From: UBA3700 sp002372775
GTDB lineage: Bacteria; Bacillota; Clostridia; Christensenellales; UBA3700
Length of the DNA stretch: 15,876 nt
Direction of reading: 5' to 3'
NCBI GenBank assembly: GCA_946615965.1
Contig: CAMOIC010000033.1
Coordinates: forward strand, 1-15,876
Below, piece after piece: positions 6,807-12,820 of the stretch; position 1 is the stretch's first letter, and every line of letters starts with the position of its first letter. The notes beneath the pieces are model-generated. The model was given only the letters and a program-made list of their open reading frames with translations, was not told the origin of the DNA and did not search any database. The position numbers and the translations under genes are program-made.

Positions 6807-8414
6807 ATGAAAAGAAATGGAATGTGTCCTATTTGCTATCTTAAGCAGTTTTTAGGCATTCGAAAGAGAGTCTCAAATTTAGCAATTAAAGAAGATTATT
6901 TAAATGATGTTTGTCCAACACCTCCAATGGGTTGGTCATCTTGGAATACATTTAGAAATGAAATAGATGAAAACCTTATGAAGGAAACAGCAAAAGCAAT
7001 GGTAGATAAAGGTTTACTTGCTGCTGGATATAAATATCTAAACCTAGATGATTGCTGGCACTCTAGTATGAGAGATGAAAACGGCGAGCTTCAAGGGGAT
7101 CTTGTAAGATTTAGACATGGTATTCCAAATCTTGTTAAAGAGATTAATGATATGGGATTAAAAGTTGGTATTTATTCTTCAAATGGCGTTTACACATGTG
7201 AAGATTTACCAGCTTCACTAAATCATGAATGGCAAGATGCTCAAACATTTGCAAAATGGGGCATTGAATATTTTAAATACGATTATTGTCACCACGTTGT
7301 TAAGAGCAAATATGCTCCTTTAGTATTAAGCATTAGCGTTTCAAAAGATGATTACTATCAAGAGATAGACTGTATTGCAGCAAAACTTGATGGTGTTGCC
7401 AAGTTTATGCCAGATAAAATGGGCGCTTCTAAAAAACATATTGCTGGCCTTGATGCGGGACTTGGTTCTGCCATTTTTACCAACGTGTATGCAGAAAATG
7501 ATGGCGAGTATGTTCTAACAGTAAAGATTAGAAAGAAGGGAAGATACGAGAAATTCTTACAAATTGAAGTAAATGACGACGATTTCTACTTTATGGATTT
7601 CCCACCTCAAATGCCATTTAATAACACGGCTAGATTCCAAATAAAAGTGAAATTAAATAAAGGAATAAATACTATTAAGCTATCTAATCCAATTAGAAAT
7701 AGAGCTGATGGTGCATTCTATCAATATTACAATATGGGACAATTATTAGAAAAAGCTACACAAGGCAAAAAGCCTATAACATATTCTATTTGTGAATGGG
7801 GATTTAATAGACCATTTGAATGGGGAGCTAAAGCTGGTCACCTTTGGAGAACAACACCAGATATAAGACCAATTTGGCCATGGATTAAAATCATTTATGA
7901 TTTAACAGTAAAAAGATATAAGTACGCTGGCTTTGGTTCATATAATGATCCAGATATGCTTGAAGTTGGAAATGGAAAGCTTACTCTAAATCAGAATAGA
8001 GCGCATTTTACTCTATGGTGTATGATGAACGCGCCACTAATTTTAGGTAACGATTTAAGAAAAATGCCAGATAGTGTATTAGATATAGTAACAAATAAAG
8101 ATTTAATAGCTATAAACCAGGATAAATTATGTAAACCATGTAAAAGAATAAGAAGAGGATTTGTAGATGTTCTTGCAAAGCCACTTGCCGATGGTTCAAC
8201 AGCAATATGTTTCTTTAATAGAGGTAAATTGCCAAGAATAAGAAGTATTCAATTAGATAATTTAGCAAAAGACAACTATATAGGTTTTAAACTTGCAGAT
8301 AAATATTCTGTAAAAGAATTGTGGACTAAAGACGAAAGTCTTGTAGTCGACACATTACGCGCTAAATTGCAAGGAAACAGTGTAAAAATTTATATAGTAA
8401 AAACTTGCCAATAA
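6807..8414 (+). CDS. GH27 alpha-galactosidase with an inserted CBM-like domain
   Basis: A 535-residue enzyme that should release terminal alpha-linked galactose. There is no signal peptide, so it acts on imported oligosaccharides. GH27 barrel motifs: PTPPMGWSSWNTF (37-49), LNLDDCW (78-84) with substrate-binding D81/D82, GIYSSNG (121-127), KYDYC (157-161) with nucleophile D159, CEWG (329-332), WRTTPDI (347-353) with acid/base D352, SYNDPDMLEVGN (378-389). E330 matches human GLA E203, favouring galactose over GalNAc. Residues from about 165 to 303 interrupt the barrel between the nucleophile and CEWG strands. This stretch has a beta-rich CBM6/35-like pattern (GEYVLTVKIRKK, LQIEVNDDDFYF, IKVKLNKGINTIKLSNP). 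The start is ATG 6807 with GAGGGG 6 nt upstream, not ATG 6717. Two CxxC pairs (C7/C10, C442/C445) are unusual. Family and catalysis are firm; the insert's identity is inferred. Confidence 0.92.
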   Translation: MKRNGMCPICYLKQFLGIRKRVSNLAIKEDYLNDVCPTPPMGWSSWNTFRNEIDENLMKETAKAMVDKGLLAAGYKYLNLDDCWHSSMRDENGELQGDLVRFRHGIPNLVKEINDMGLKVGIYSSNGVYTCEDLPASLNHEWQDAQTFAKWGIEYFKYDYCHHVVKSKYAPLVLSISVSKDDYYQEIDCIAAKLDGVAKFMPDKMGASKKHIAGLDAGLGSAIFTNVYAENDGEYVLTVKIRKKGRYEKFLQIEVNDDDFYFMDFPPQMPFNNTARFQIKVKLNKGINTIKLSNPIRNRADGAFYQYYNMGQLLEKATQGKKPITYSICEWGFNRPFEWGAKAGHLWRTTPDIRPIWPWIKIIYDLTVKRYKYAGFGSYNDPDMLEVGNGKLTLNQNRAHFTLWCMMNAPLILGNDLRKMPDSVLDIVTNKDLIAINQDKLCKPCKRIRRGFVDVLAKPLADGSTAICFFNRGKLPRIRSIQLDNLAKDNYIGFKLADKYSVKELWTKDESLVVDTLRAKLQGNSVKIYIVKTCQ

Positions 8415-8433
8415 ATAGTATTGTTGATATAAT
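8405..8433 (+). promoter_or_regulatory. Strong promoter overlapping the end of the GH27 gene
   Basis: TTGCCA (8405-8410), exactly 17 nt, then consensus TATAAT (8428-8433). The -35 is inside the last codons of the alpha-galactosidase gene (stop 8412-8414). Transcription would start near 8440. A second reading, TTGATA (8424-8429), 17 nt, TATATA (8447-8452), would start near 8459 and cut into the first helix of the leader, so the first is preferred. Confidence 0.75.
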
Positions 8434-8439
8434 CAACGC

Positions 8440-8640
8440 GACAATTATATATAGAGATTAAGAGGTTGTTAGTAGAGTGTGAAGTTTACGGGTTATAGCC
8501 CCGTGCGGCCGATTAGAAAGTTTCTAGTATAGCTAACTATACTTTTTTCTCTCAATTCCCCTTAATCATTACTTCGATTTAGGAGATGAGTTAAATAAAA
8601 GAATTTAAAGCCACTTTCCTAAAAAGAAGGTGGCTATTTT
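8440..8640 (+). promoter_or_regulatory. Structured leader RNA: candidate unassigned riboswitch/attenuator
   Basis: This 5' leader precedes the lipoprotein/ECF S operon. A closing helix P1 pairs 8456-8465 with 8558-8567 (9 of 10). Inside are hairpin P2 (8488-8492/8500-8504, 7-nt loop) and hairpin P3 (8526-8532/8537-8543, loop CUAA), whose loop can pair with UUAG at 8469-8472. The GC-rich segment 8500-8511 stands out in AT-rich DNA. The 3' strand of P1 can instead pair with 8576-8585 (8 of 10). Segment 8581-8586 can also pair with 8615-8620, inside the 5' arm of the terminator at 8609-8635. This is riboswitch-like logic. I could not match the core to cobalamin, TPP, FMN, THF, preQ1, SAM, glycine, lysine or guanidine consensus sequences. 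The pairings are seen; ligand sensing is inferred. Confidence 0.55.
8609..8640 (+). terminator. Leader terminator upstream of the lipoprotein gene
   Basis: Positions 8609-8618 and 8626-8635 form a 10-bp stem with one G-U pair and a 7-nt loop, followed by ATTTTAATT. It ends 46 nt before the lipoprotein start codon and after the promoter at 8405-8433, so it must be conditional or leaky. Confidence 0.7.
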
Positions 8641-8686
8641 AATTGGGGTAAACTAAACGAAATAAATAAAAGGAGAAAAAAGAAAA

Positions 8687-9223
8687 ATGAAAAAGTTTAC
8701 AAAATTTTTATCAGTATTAGTTATTTTATCAGTACTAATCTTATCTTTTGCATTAGTTGCATGTAACGTAGAAGAAGAACCAGCAACAGAAGATGCCACA
8801 TTTGATTTAGTTATTCGTCAATATAACGGATATGATGACGCAACATGGACTGCAGACATCACAGGAACAGTTCTTGCTACTCTAAAAGTTCCAGTAAAGG
8901 CTGGTCAAACTTATGTATCAGAAGCTTTGGCTTCAGTTGCTACTAAAGAAGGAAGTACTTATAAGATTTCTTTCAATGATACAGACTATATTATATTCTC
9001 AGAATCAACTTATAATAATCAAACATCTTGGATGTTAACTAATGGCCACTTTGAAGCAGAAAAGGGATATATCGCTGATGACTTTACTAATTCTTATATG
9101 GCACTAGATGGAGCATATTCTAATGGTGTTACAGCAGACGCTGTTGCTGGATTAAAAGTATACACAATCGTTATCGACGGATATGATGGTAATACTGGCG
9201 TAGCAAAGGTTTGGCAATCTTAG
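8687..9223 (+). CDS. Cell-surface lipoprotein paired with an ECF S component (DUF4430-like, tentative)
   Basis: A 178-residue lipoprotein. Residues 1-25 are a type II signal peptide with lipobox LVAC, C26 being the lipidation site. The mature domain (about 150 residues) is short, Asp/Glu/Thr/Tyr-rich and lacks further cysteines. It is not long enough for an ABC-type periplasmic binding fold. The pattern of a Gly-initiated strand, a helical EAL segment, then TSWMLTNGHFEAEKGYI resembles the DUF4430/transcobalamin-C-like fold I know from Gram-positive lipoproteins beside ECF transporters, but similarity is weak. AGGAG lies 11 nt before the ATG. The next gene starts 12 nt after its stop, so the two are co-transcribed from the leader RNA. 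A role as surface capture protein for the transporter substrate is inferred. Confidence 0.72.
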   Translation: MKKFTKFLSVLVILSVLILSFALVACNVEEEPATEDATFDLVIRQYNGYDDATWTADITGTVLATLKVPVKAGQTYVSEALASVATKEGSTYKISFNDTDYIIFSESTYNNQTSWMLTNGHFEAEKGYIADDFTNSYMALDGAYSNGVTADAVAGLKVYTIVIDGYDGNTGVAKVWQS

Positions 9224-9235
9224 GAGTTTAATTAA

Positions 9236-9841
9236 TTGCAATTAGTAGATTGGGAAAAGACTAGTCTAACTTTTAGGCTAGTCTTGACCGCATTAATGGT
9301 AACGTTTTTAGTCGCAGTGGATGAGGTTTTCGCATCCATTCCGTTTTTGCAGTTTGTTACATTCTTTATTGTTTTAAATTACGTTTTATTTGGTTATTTA
9401 TTCACAATTACTGTTGTATTAATTTATGTTATGATTGACTGCTTCATTTCAGGGGGAATGTGGCCGTTGTTTGTATCAATTCCAACAATGTTTGTTGCAT
9501 GGGCAATGTTGCCAACTTTGTTATTATTAACAAAGCTTCTAAAAGGTTCATTATACAAAAGACTTTGGCTTATAGGTTTAATAACAGCTGTCCATGGTTT
9601 TATTTATGGACAGACATTTGCTGTTATTACATCTTTGATTTATAACGGTAAAACGTGGAAGACATTCTACAAAGGATGGCTTACTTGGAGTATTTCAGAT
9701 ATCCCCTGGGAAATAGGCCAGTGTATTATGGGGACTATGTCTGTAATTATATTGCTTCCTATTCTTTATAAGGCTTTAGAAAAGCCATTAAAAAAGTTTT
9801 CTTCAAATCATAGAAGGCTTGATCCCCCAGAAGAATTATAA
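9236..9841 (+). CDS. ECF transporter S component, substrate unknown
   Basis: A 201-residue integral membrane protein with about six hydrophobic segments and a short charged C-terminus (KKFSSNHRRLDPPEEL), the size and shape of an ECF S component, the substrate-binding subunit of vitamin or trace-nutrient importers. TALMVTFLVAVDEVF and the segment IPWEIGQCIMGTMSVIILLPILYKALEK resemble S-component first and last helices. No ECF ATPase or EcfT gene is nearby, so it would use a shared energising module encoded elsewhere. The start is TTG 9236, supported by AGGAG 9 nt upstream; ATG 9296 would remove most of the first helix. Codons 8-17 encode a 13-bp RNA hairpin (9257-9285). The lipoprotein partner hints at a bulky ligand such as a corrinoid, but nothing in the sequence proves it. 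Confidence 0.75.
   Translation: MQLVDWEKTSLTFRLVLTALMVTFLVAVDEVFASIPFLQFVTFFIVLNYVLFGYLFTITVVLIYVMIDCFISGGMWPLFVSIPTMFVAWAMLPTLLLLTKLLKGSLYKRLWLIGLITAVHGFIYGQTFAVITSLIYNGKTWKTFYKGWLTWSISDIPWEIGQCIMGTMSVIILLPILYKALEKPLKKFSSNHRRLDPPEEL
9257..9285 (+). other. 13-bp RNA hairpin inside the 5' end of the S-component gene
   Basis: Positions 9257-9269 pair with 9273-9285 (12 Watson-Crick pairs and one U-G) around a 3-nt loop. There is no U tract after it, so it is not a terminator. It lies 19 nt past the TTG start codon, at the gene junction of a bicistronic mRNA, where it could slow decay or translation. Confidence 0.6.
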
Positions 9842-9846
9842 TTTTC

Positions 9847-9871
9847 AAAACCCTAGATTTTATGGGGTTTT
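9847..9871 (+). terminator. Terminator after the ECF S component
   Basis: AAAACCC (9847-9853) pairs with GGGTTTT (9865-9871) around an 11-nt loop and is followed by a T-rich stretch (CTTTGTTTT). It is modest but well placed, 6 nt after the stop codon. Confidence 0.65.
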
Positions 9872-9917
9872 CTTTGTTTTAAGTCTATTATATAAACATC
9901 GAATTTCTAAATTAAGG

Positions 9918-9946
9918 TTGTTTTAATTCCGCGTATATAGTATTAT
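9918..9946 (+). promoter_or_regulatory. Promoter for the 550-residue membrane protein
   Basis: TTGTTT (9918-9923), 17 nt, TATTAT (9941-9946). The start is expected near 9953, about 30 nt before the ATG. GGAG at 9972-9975 is the ribosome binding site. Confidence 0.6.
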
Positions 9947-9983
9947 AAAAAAGATTTAAAAAAATATAAATGGAGTTAATTTT

Positions 9984-11636
9984 ATGAAAAAGAACAAAAA
10001 CGAAGAAATCGAAGAATTCGATGACGAAATCGTTGATGAAGTTCTAGATGACGAAATTCTAGACGACGAAATCATTGATGACGATGTTTTAGACGATGAT
10101 GATGTCGAAGAAGAAAAGCCTTCAAAGAAAGACAAAAAGTCTAAAAAGAACGGAAAGAAAAAATCCAAGAAAGCATTAAAAATCGGTTTAGGAATCGGTA
10201 TCCCAGTTGGTGTAGTAGCAATTGTACTAGTTGTTGTACTTTTAATCTTACCTCTATTCTTAGGTGGAGAACAGACTGTTGCTACTGACTTCTCTCCATT
10301 ATTATCTGTAAATGGTTATAACCATTATACAAATTTATCTAATGTAAAAGTAAGAAATTCTGGAGATAAGGTCTATACTGTTCAAGAAATGTTTGCAGAT
10401 ACAGGCTGGAACATCAATAACGATAACGATAAGTTAGATATCGCAGCTGGATTATATAGCTTAGCCGTTACTAACTATTCTGTTATTGATGGAACAGGTT
10501 GGTATTGCTATACAGATTCTACTGTTAGCGCTAAGGAAGTTGATGCGACACTTTTATTCTTCTCACGCTATTTTGATACATTTAACGTTGGCGTTAGAGC
10601 TGCATATAATTGTTCAACAACAAAGAGCAGCACAGATTTAGATAATATGTTCTCTCAAACAATCTCAGGTGTATCAAAACTAGAAGTAGGTGATTTACCT
10701 CAAAACATAATGGACGAAGTAAAGAAAGCTTTAGGATATAACATCCAACAAGTTATCTACGAAGGAGTATTTGCTTTTAGAAAAGGTTCAAATGGTGGTG
10801 CAAACTTCTATGGATACGGTAATGGCGAACCATATACAAAGTATTTAATGGGTGCTTATACAGAATCTTTATATAACGTTGATGATATTCAATCAACAAG
10901 AAGTGACGCAAATAATACAGCTTATATGGTAACTTATGATGCTGATCAAGATGCTGTTCCTCAACAATTAGTATATTTAGATGAAGATGAAGTTCCAGCA
11001 AACGACATTAACCCTAACAGAAAGCCTTGGGATACTCTTGATACAATTTACGATTTTGGTTATGCATTAAAGCCATATAAACAAGAATATCTATTCTTCT
11101 GTGGTAGTTATGGTCATGTTGGTTGGGCTACATATGATTTTAGAAAATCTTATCTTTCAGACGAAACAACAGTTAATGTTTTAGAAGATGAAGATGGCCA
11201 CACATACTATAGAATTGAATTTGTGGTTGACGAAGATTATGTTAAAGATGCATGTAAGTTTGCTAAGGGCGGACTTGTAAAGGATACAAAGGATTATATC
11301 CAAATGCAAGAAATGACATATACTCTTGAAAAGAACACTATCGAAATCTATGATAATGGTTTAATCAGAAGCTGGGATAGAAAAGAAAGTATCAATTCTA
11401 CAGTTAAGGCTAGACTAGACGTTGGTGGTGTAATTACTGGTGACTGCAATGGCGGTGGCGGTACAACAAATGAGACACATCAAACATTCTCTTATGATGC
11501 TATCGACTATGATCCACTTGCATTAGCAGCTAGATACTGGCCACAAACAGGTGATAGAAGCAAGAGTTCTTTAGCTTACGATTTAAGCGGATATACATCA
11601 TTTGCTGATTACAAGCCAAATTATCATGTTGATTAA
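9984..11636 (+). CDS. Single-pass membrane protein, acidic repeat plus Lys-rich stem, unknown function
   Basis: I do not recognise this 550-residue protein. Residues 7-44 are almost all Asp/Glu with Ile/Leu/Val every fifth place (DDEIL-DDEII-DDDVL type repeats). Residues 47-66 are Lys-rich (KKDKKSKKNGKKKSKK). One transmembrane helix covers about 66-94. The positive-inside rule places the N-terminus in the cytoplasm and the remaining 455 residues outside. The outer part is Asp/Asn/Tyr/Thr-rich with scattered Cys (five, no clear pairing motif), a GGGGTTN linker near residue 490, and no sortase motif or catalytic signature I can identify. The best guess is a surface-anchored or envelope protein. 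It has its own promoter, GGAG 8 nt upstream and a strong terminator, so it is probably monocistronic, though readthrough may feed nahK-galE. Codon use matches the neighbours. Confidence 0.85.
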   Translation: MKKNKNEEIEEFDDEIVDEVLDDEILDDEIIDDDVLDDDDVEEEKPSKKDKKSKKNGKKKSKKALKIGLGIGIPVGVVAIVLVVVLLILPLFLGGEQTVATDFSPLLSVNGYNHYTNLSNVKVRNSGDKVYTVQEMFADTGWNINNDNDKLDIAAGLYSLAVTNYSVIDGTGWYCYTDSTVSAKEVDATLLFFSRYFDTFNVGVRAAYNCSTTKSSTDLDNMFSQTISGVSKLEVGDLPQNIMDEVKKALGYNIQQVIYEGVFAFRKGSNGGANFYGYGNGEPYTKYLMGAYTESLYNVDDIQSTRSDANNTAYMVTYDADQDAVPQQLVYLDEDEVPANDINPNRKPWDTLDTIYDFGYALKPYKQEYLFFCGSYGHVGWATYDFRKSYLSDETTVNVLEDEDGHTYYRIEFVVDEDYVKDACKFAKGGLVKDTKDYIQMQEMTYTLEKNTIEIYDNGLIRSWDRKESINSTVKARLDVGGVITGDCNGGGGTTNETHQTFSYDAIDYDPLALAARYWPQTGDRSKSSLAYDLSGYTSFADYKPNYHVD

Positions 11637-11661
11637 TAACAACAGAATAAACTAAAAAAAC

Positions 11662-11697
11662 AATGTCGCATGAGTGAAAATCTTATGCGACATTTTT
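11662..11697 (+). terminator. Strong terminator immediately upstream of nahK
   Basis: Positions 11662-11674 pair with 11682-11694 (13 bp, one G-U) with a 7-nt loop, followed by five T residues ending at 11697. The next start codon is only 8 nt further on (11706), so this either ends the preceding mRNA fully or acts as an attenuator for nahK-galE. Confidence 0.9.
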
Positions 11698-11705
11698 AGG
11701 TATAT

Positions 11706-12794
11706 ATGTACACAATTAATATAATTAAAAAATTCCAATTAAATGAAGAAATTGTAGATATTAAGCCATTTGGAAATGGCCATATCAATGATACCTTTTT
11801 AGTTACTACTAAAAAAGGGGAGTATGTTCTACAAAATTTAAATACTTTCGTATTCCCAGATTATGATGGGGTTGCAAGAAATATAGATCTTGTAACAAAG
11901 CATATTAATGCTCAAATTATGCAAGAAGAAGGCCATTTAACAAAGGAAGCGCTATCATTTATTCCTTGTAAAGATGGAAAGACTTACTATTACCATAACG
12001 GAGATTGCTATAGATTAAGAAATCTTGTTCCTGATTCTAAGATTTATCAACAAACAGATAATCCAAGCATTCTAGAAGAAGCAGGAAGAGCATTAGGCAA
12101 ATTTATATATAGACTAGACGATTTTGACGCAAGTCAACTTGCAGAAGTTATCCCAAATTTCCATAACACCAAGTCAAGATATAAAGACTTCCTAAAGGCC
12201 ATAGAAGAGGACAGAGCTTGTAGGGTGAATTCTGTACCGGACGATATAGCTTTTATCAAAAATAGGGCTAATTTGGTCGGCGAAATCGTAGATAAGATTG
12301 AAAGCAAGGAGTTGCCACTTAGAGTAACCCATAATGATACAAAATTAAATAATATATTATTTGATGAAAATACAGACAAGGCTATCTGTTTAATAGATTT
12401 AGATACAGTAATGCCAGGAAGCCTTCTTTATGATTTTGGAGACGCTGTTAGAATTTCATGTTCAACAGCAGATGAAGAAGAAAAGGACTTAAGTAAAGTA
12501 AACTTTAATATAGATAGTTATAGAGCATTCACAAAAGGTTTTATAGAATCTATTGGAGAAAAGATTACGAAGACGGAAGTTGAGATGTTAAATGTTGGTG
12601 CTCAAATAATGACACTAGAAATTGCCATGAGATTCTTGACAGATTATTTGAATGGTGATGTTTACTTTAAAGTAAACAATGATACTCAAAATCTAGTTAG
12701 AGCTAGAACTCAAATCAAGATGGTTGAAGAGATAGAAAGAAATAGCGCAAAAATGCTAGATATTGCACACGAGTATTATAATAGAGTAAAATAA
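11706..12794 (+). CDS. nahK: N-acetylhexosamine 1-kinase (NahK type, APH fold)
   Basis: A 362-residue kinase that should phosphorylate GlcNAc/GalNAc at C1 with ATP, bypassing the GlcNAc-6-P route. It aligns along its whole length with the Bifidobacterium NahK sequence as I remember it. Matching blocks are PFGNGHINDTFLVTT (21-35), LNTFVFPD (45-52), the catalytic loop RVTHNDTKLNNILFD (206-220) with D211 as base, the metal motif LIDLDTVMPGSLLYDFGD (229-246) with D231/D233, and FLTDYLNGDVYFKV (310-323). This separates it from general aminoglycoside or choline kinases of the APH fold. The ribosome binding site is poor (AGG, 5 nt away), and a strong terminator ends 8 nt upstream, so expression must come from readthrough or an unseen promoter. 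galE follows 26 nt later with its own GGAGG. No phosphorylase (lnpA) or galT is in the window. Confidence 0.88.
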   Translation: MYTINIIKKFQLNEEIVDIKPFGNGHINDTFLVTTKKGEYVLQNLNTFVFPDYDGVARNIDLVTKHINAQIMQEEGHLTKEALSFIPCKDGKTYYYHNGDCYRLRNLVPDSKIYQQTDNPSILEEAGRALGKFIYRLDDFDASQLAEVIPNFHNTKSRYKDFLKAIEEDRACRVNSVPDDIAFIKNRANLVGEIVDKIESKELPLRVTHNDTKLNNILFDENTDKAICLIDLDTVMPGSLLYDFGDAVRISCSTADEEEKDLSKVNFNIDSYRAFTKGFIESIGEKITKTEVEMLNVGAQIMTLEIAMRFLTDYLNGDVYFKVNNDTQNLVRARTQIKMVEEIERNSAKMLDIAHEYYNRVK

Positions 12795-12820
12795 TATAAA
12801 GGATTTTTGGAGGTACTAAT

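Noticed and set aside
7935..7965. Asp of NDPDM as the GH27 acid/base
   Set aside because: By alignment with human and rice enzymes the acid/base is the Asp of WRTTPDI (D352); NDPD is a conserved downstream motif.
8488..8504. tRNA T-arm or tRNA-like element
   Set aside because: A 5-bp stem with a 7-nt loop is present, but the loop lacks the TTC core and there is no acceptor or anticodon arm around it.
8526..8548. Hairpin with TTTTTT after it as an early terminator of a small RNA
   Set aside because: The 7-bp stem is nearly all A-U and lies inside the larger closed leader structure. A real terminator lies further on. A short RNA ending here cannot be excluded but is less likely.
8440..8640. 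Cobalamin, TPP, FMN, THF, preQ1, SAM, glycine, lysine or guanidine riboswitch
   Set aside because: I looked for the conserved core strings of these classes and found none. The GCCAC at 8610-8614 is part of the terminator stem, not a B12 box.
10010..10120. Acidic repeat as a calcium-binding or dockerin repeat
   Set aside because: Its period is about five residues without the EF-hand spacing or Gly/Asn positions, and the tail is predicted to be cytoplasmic.
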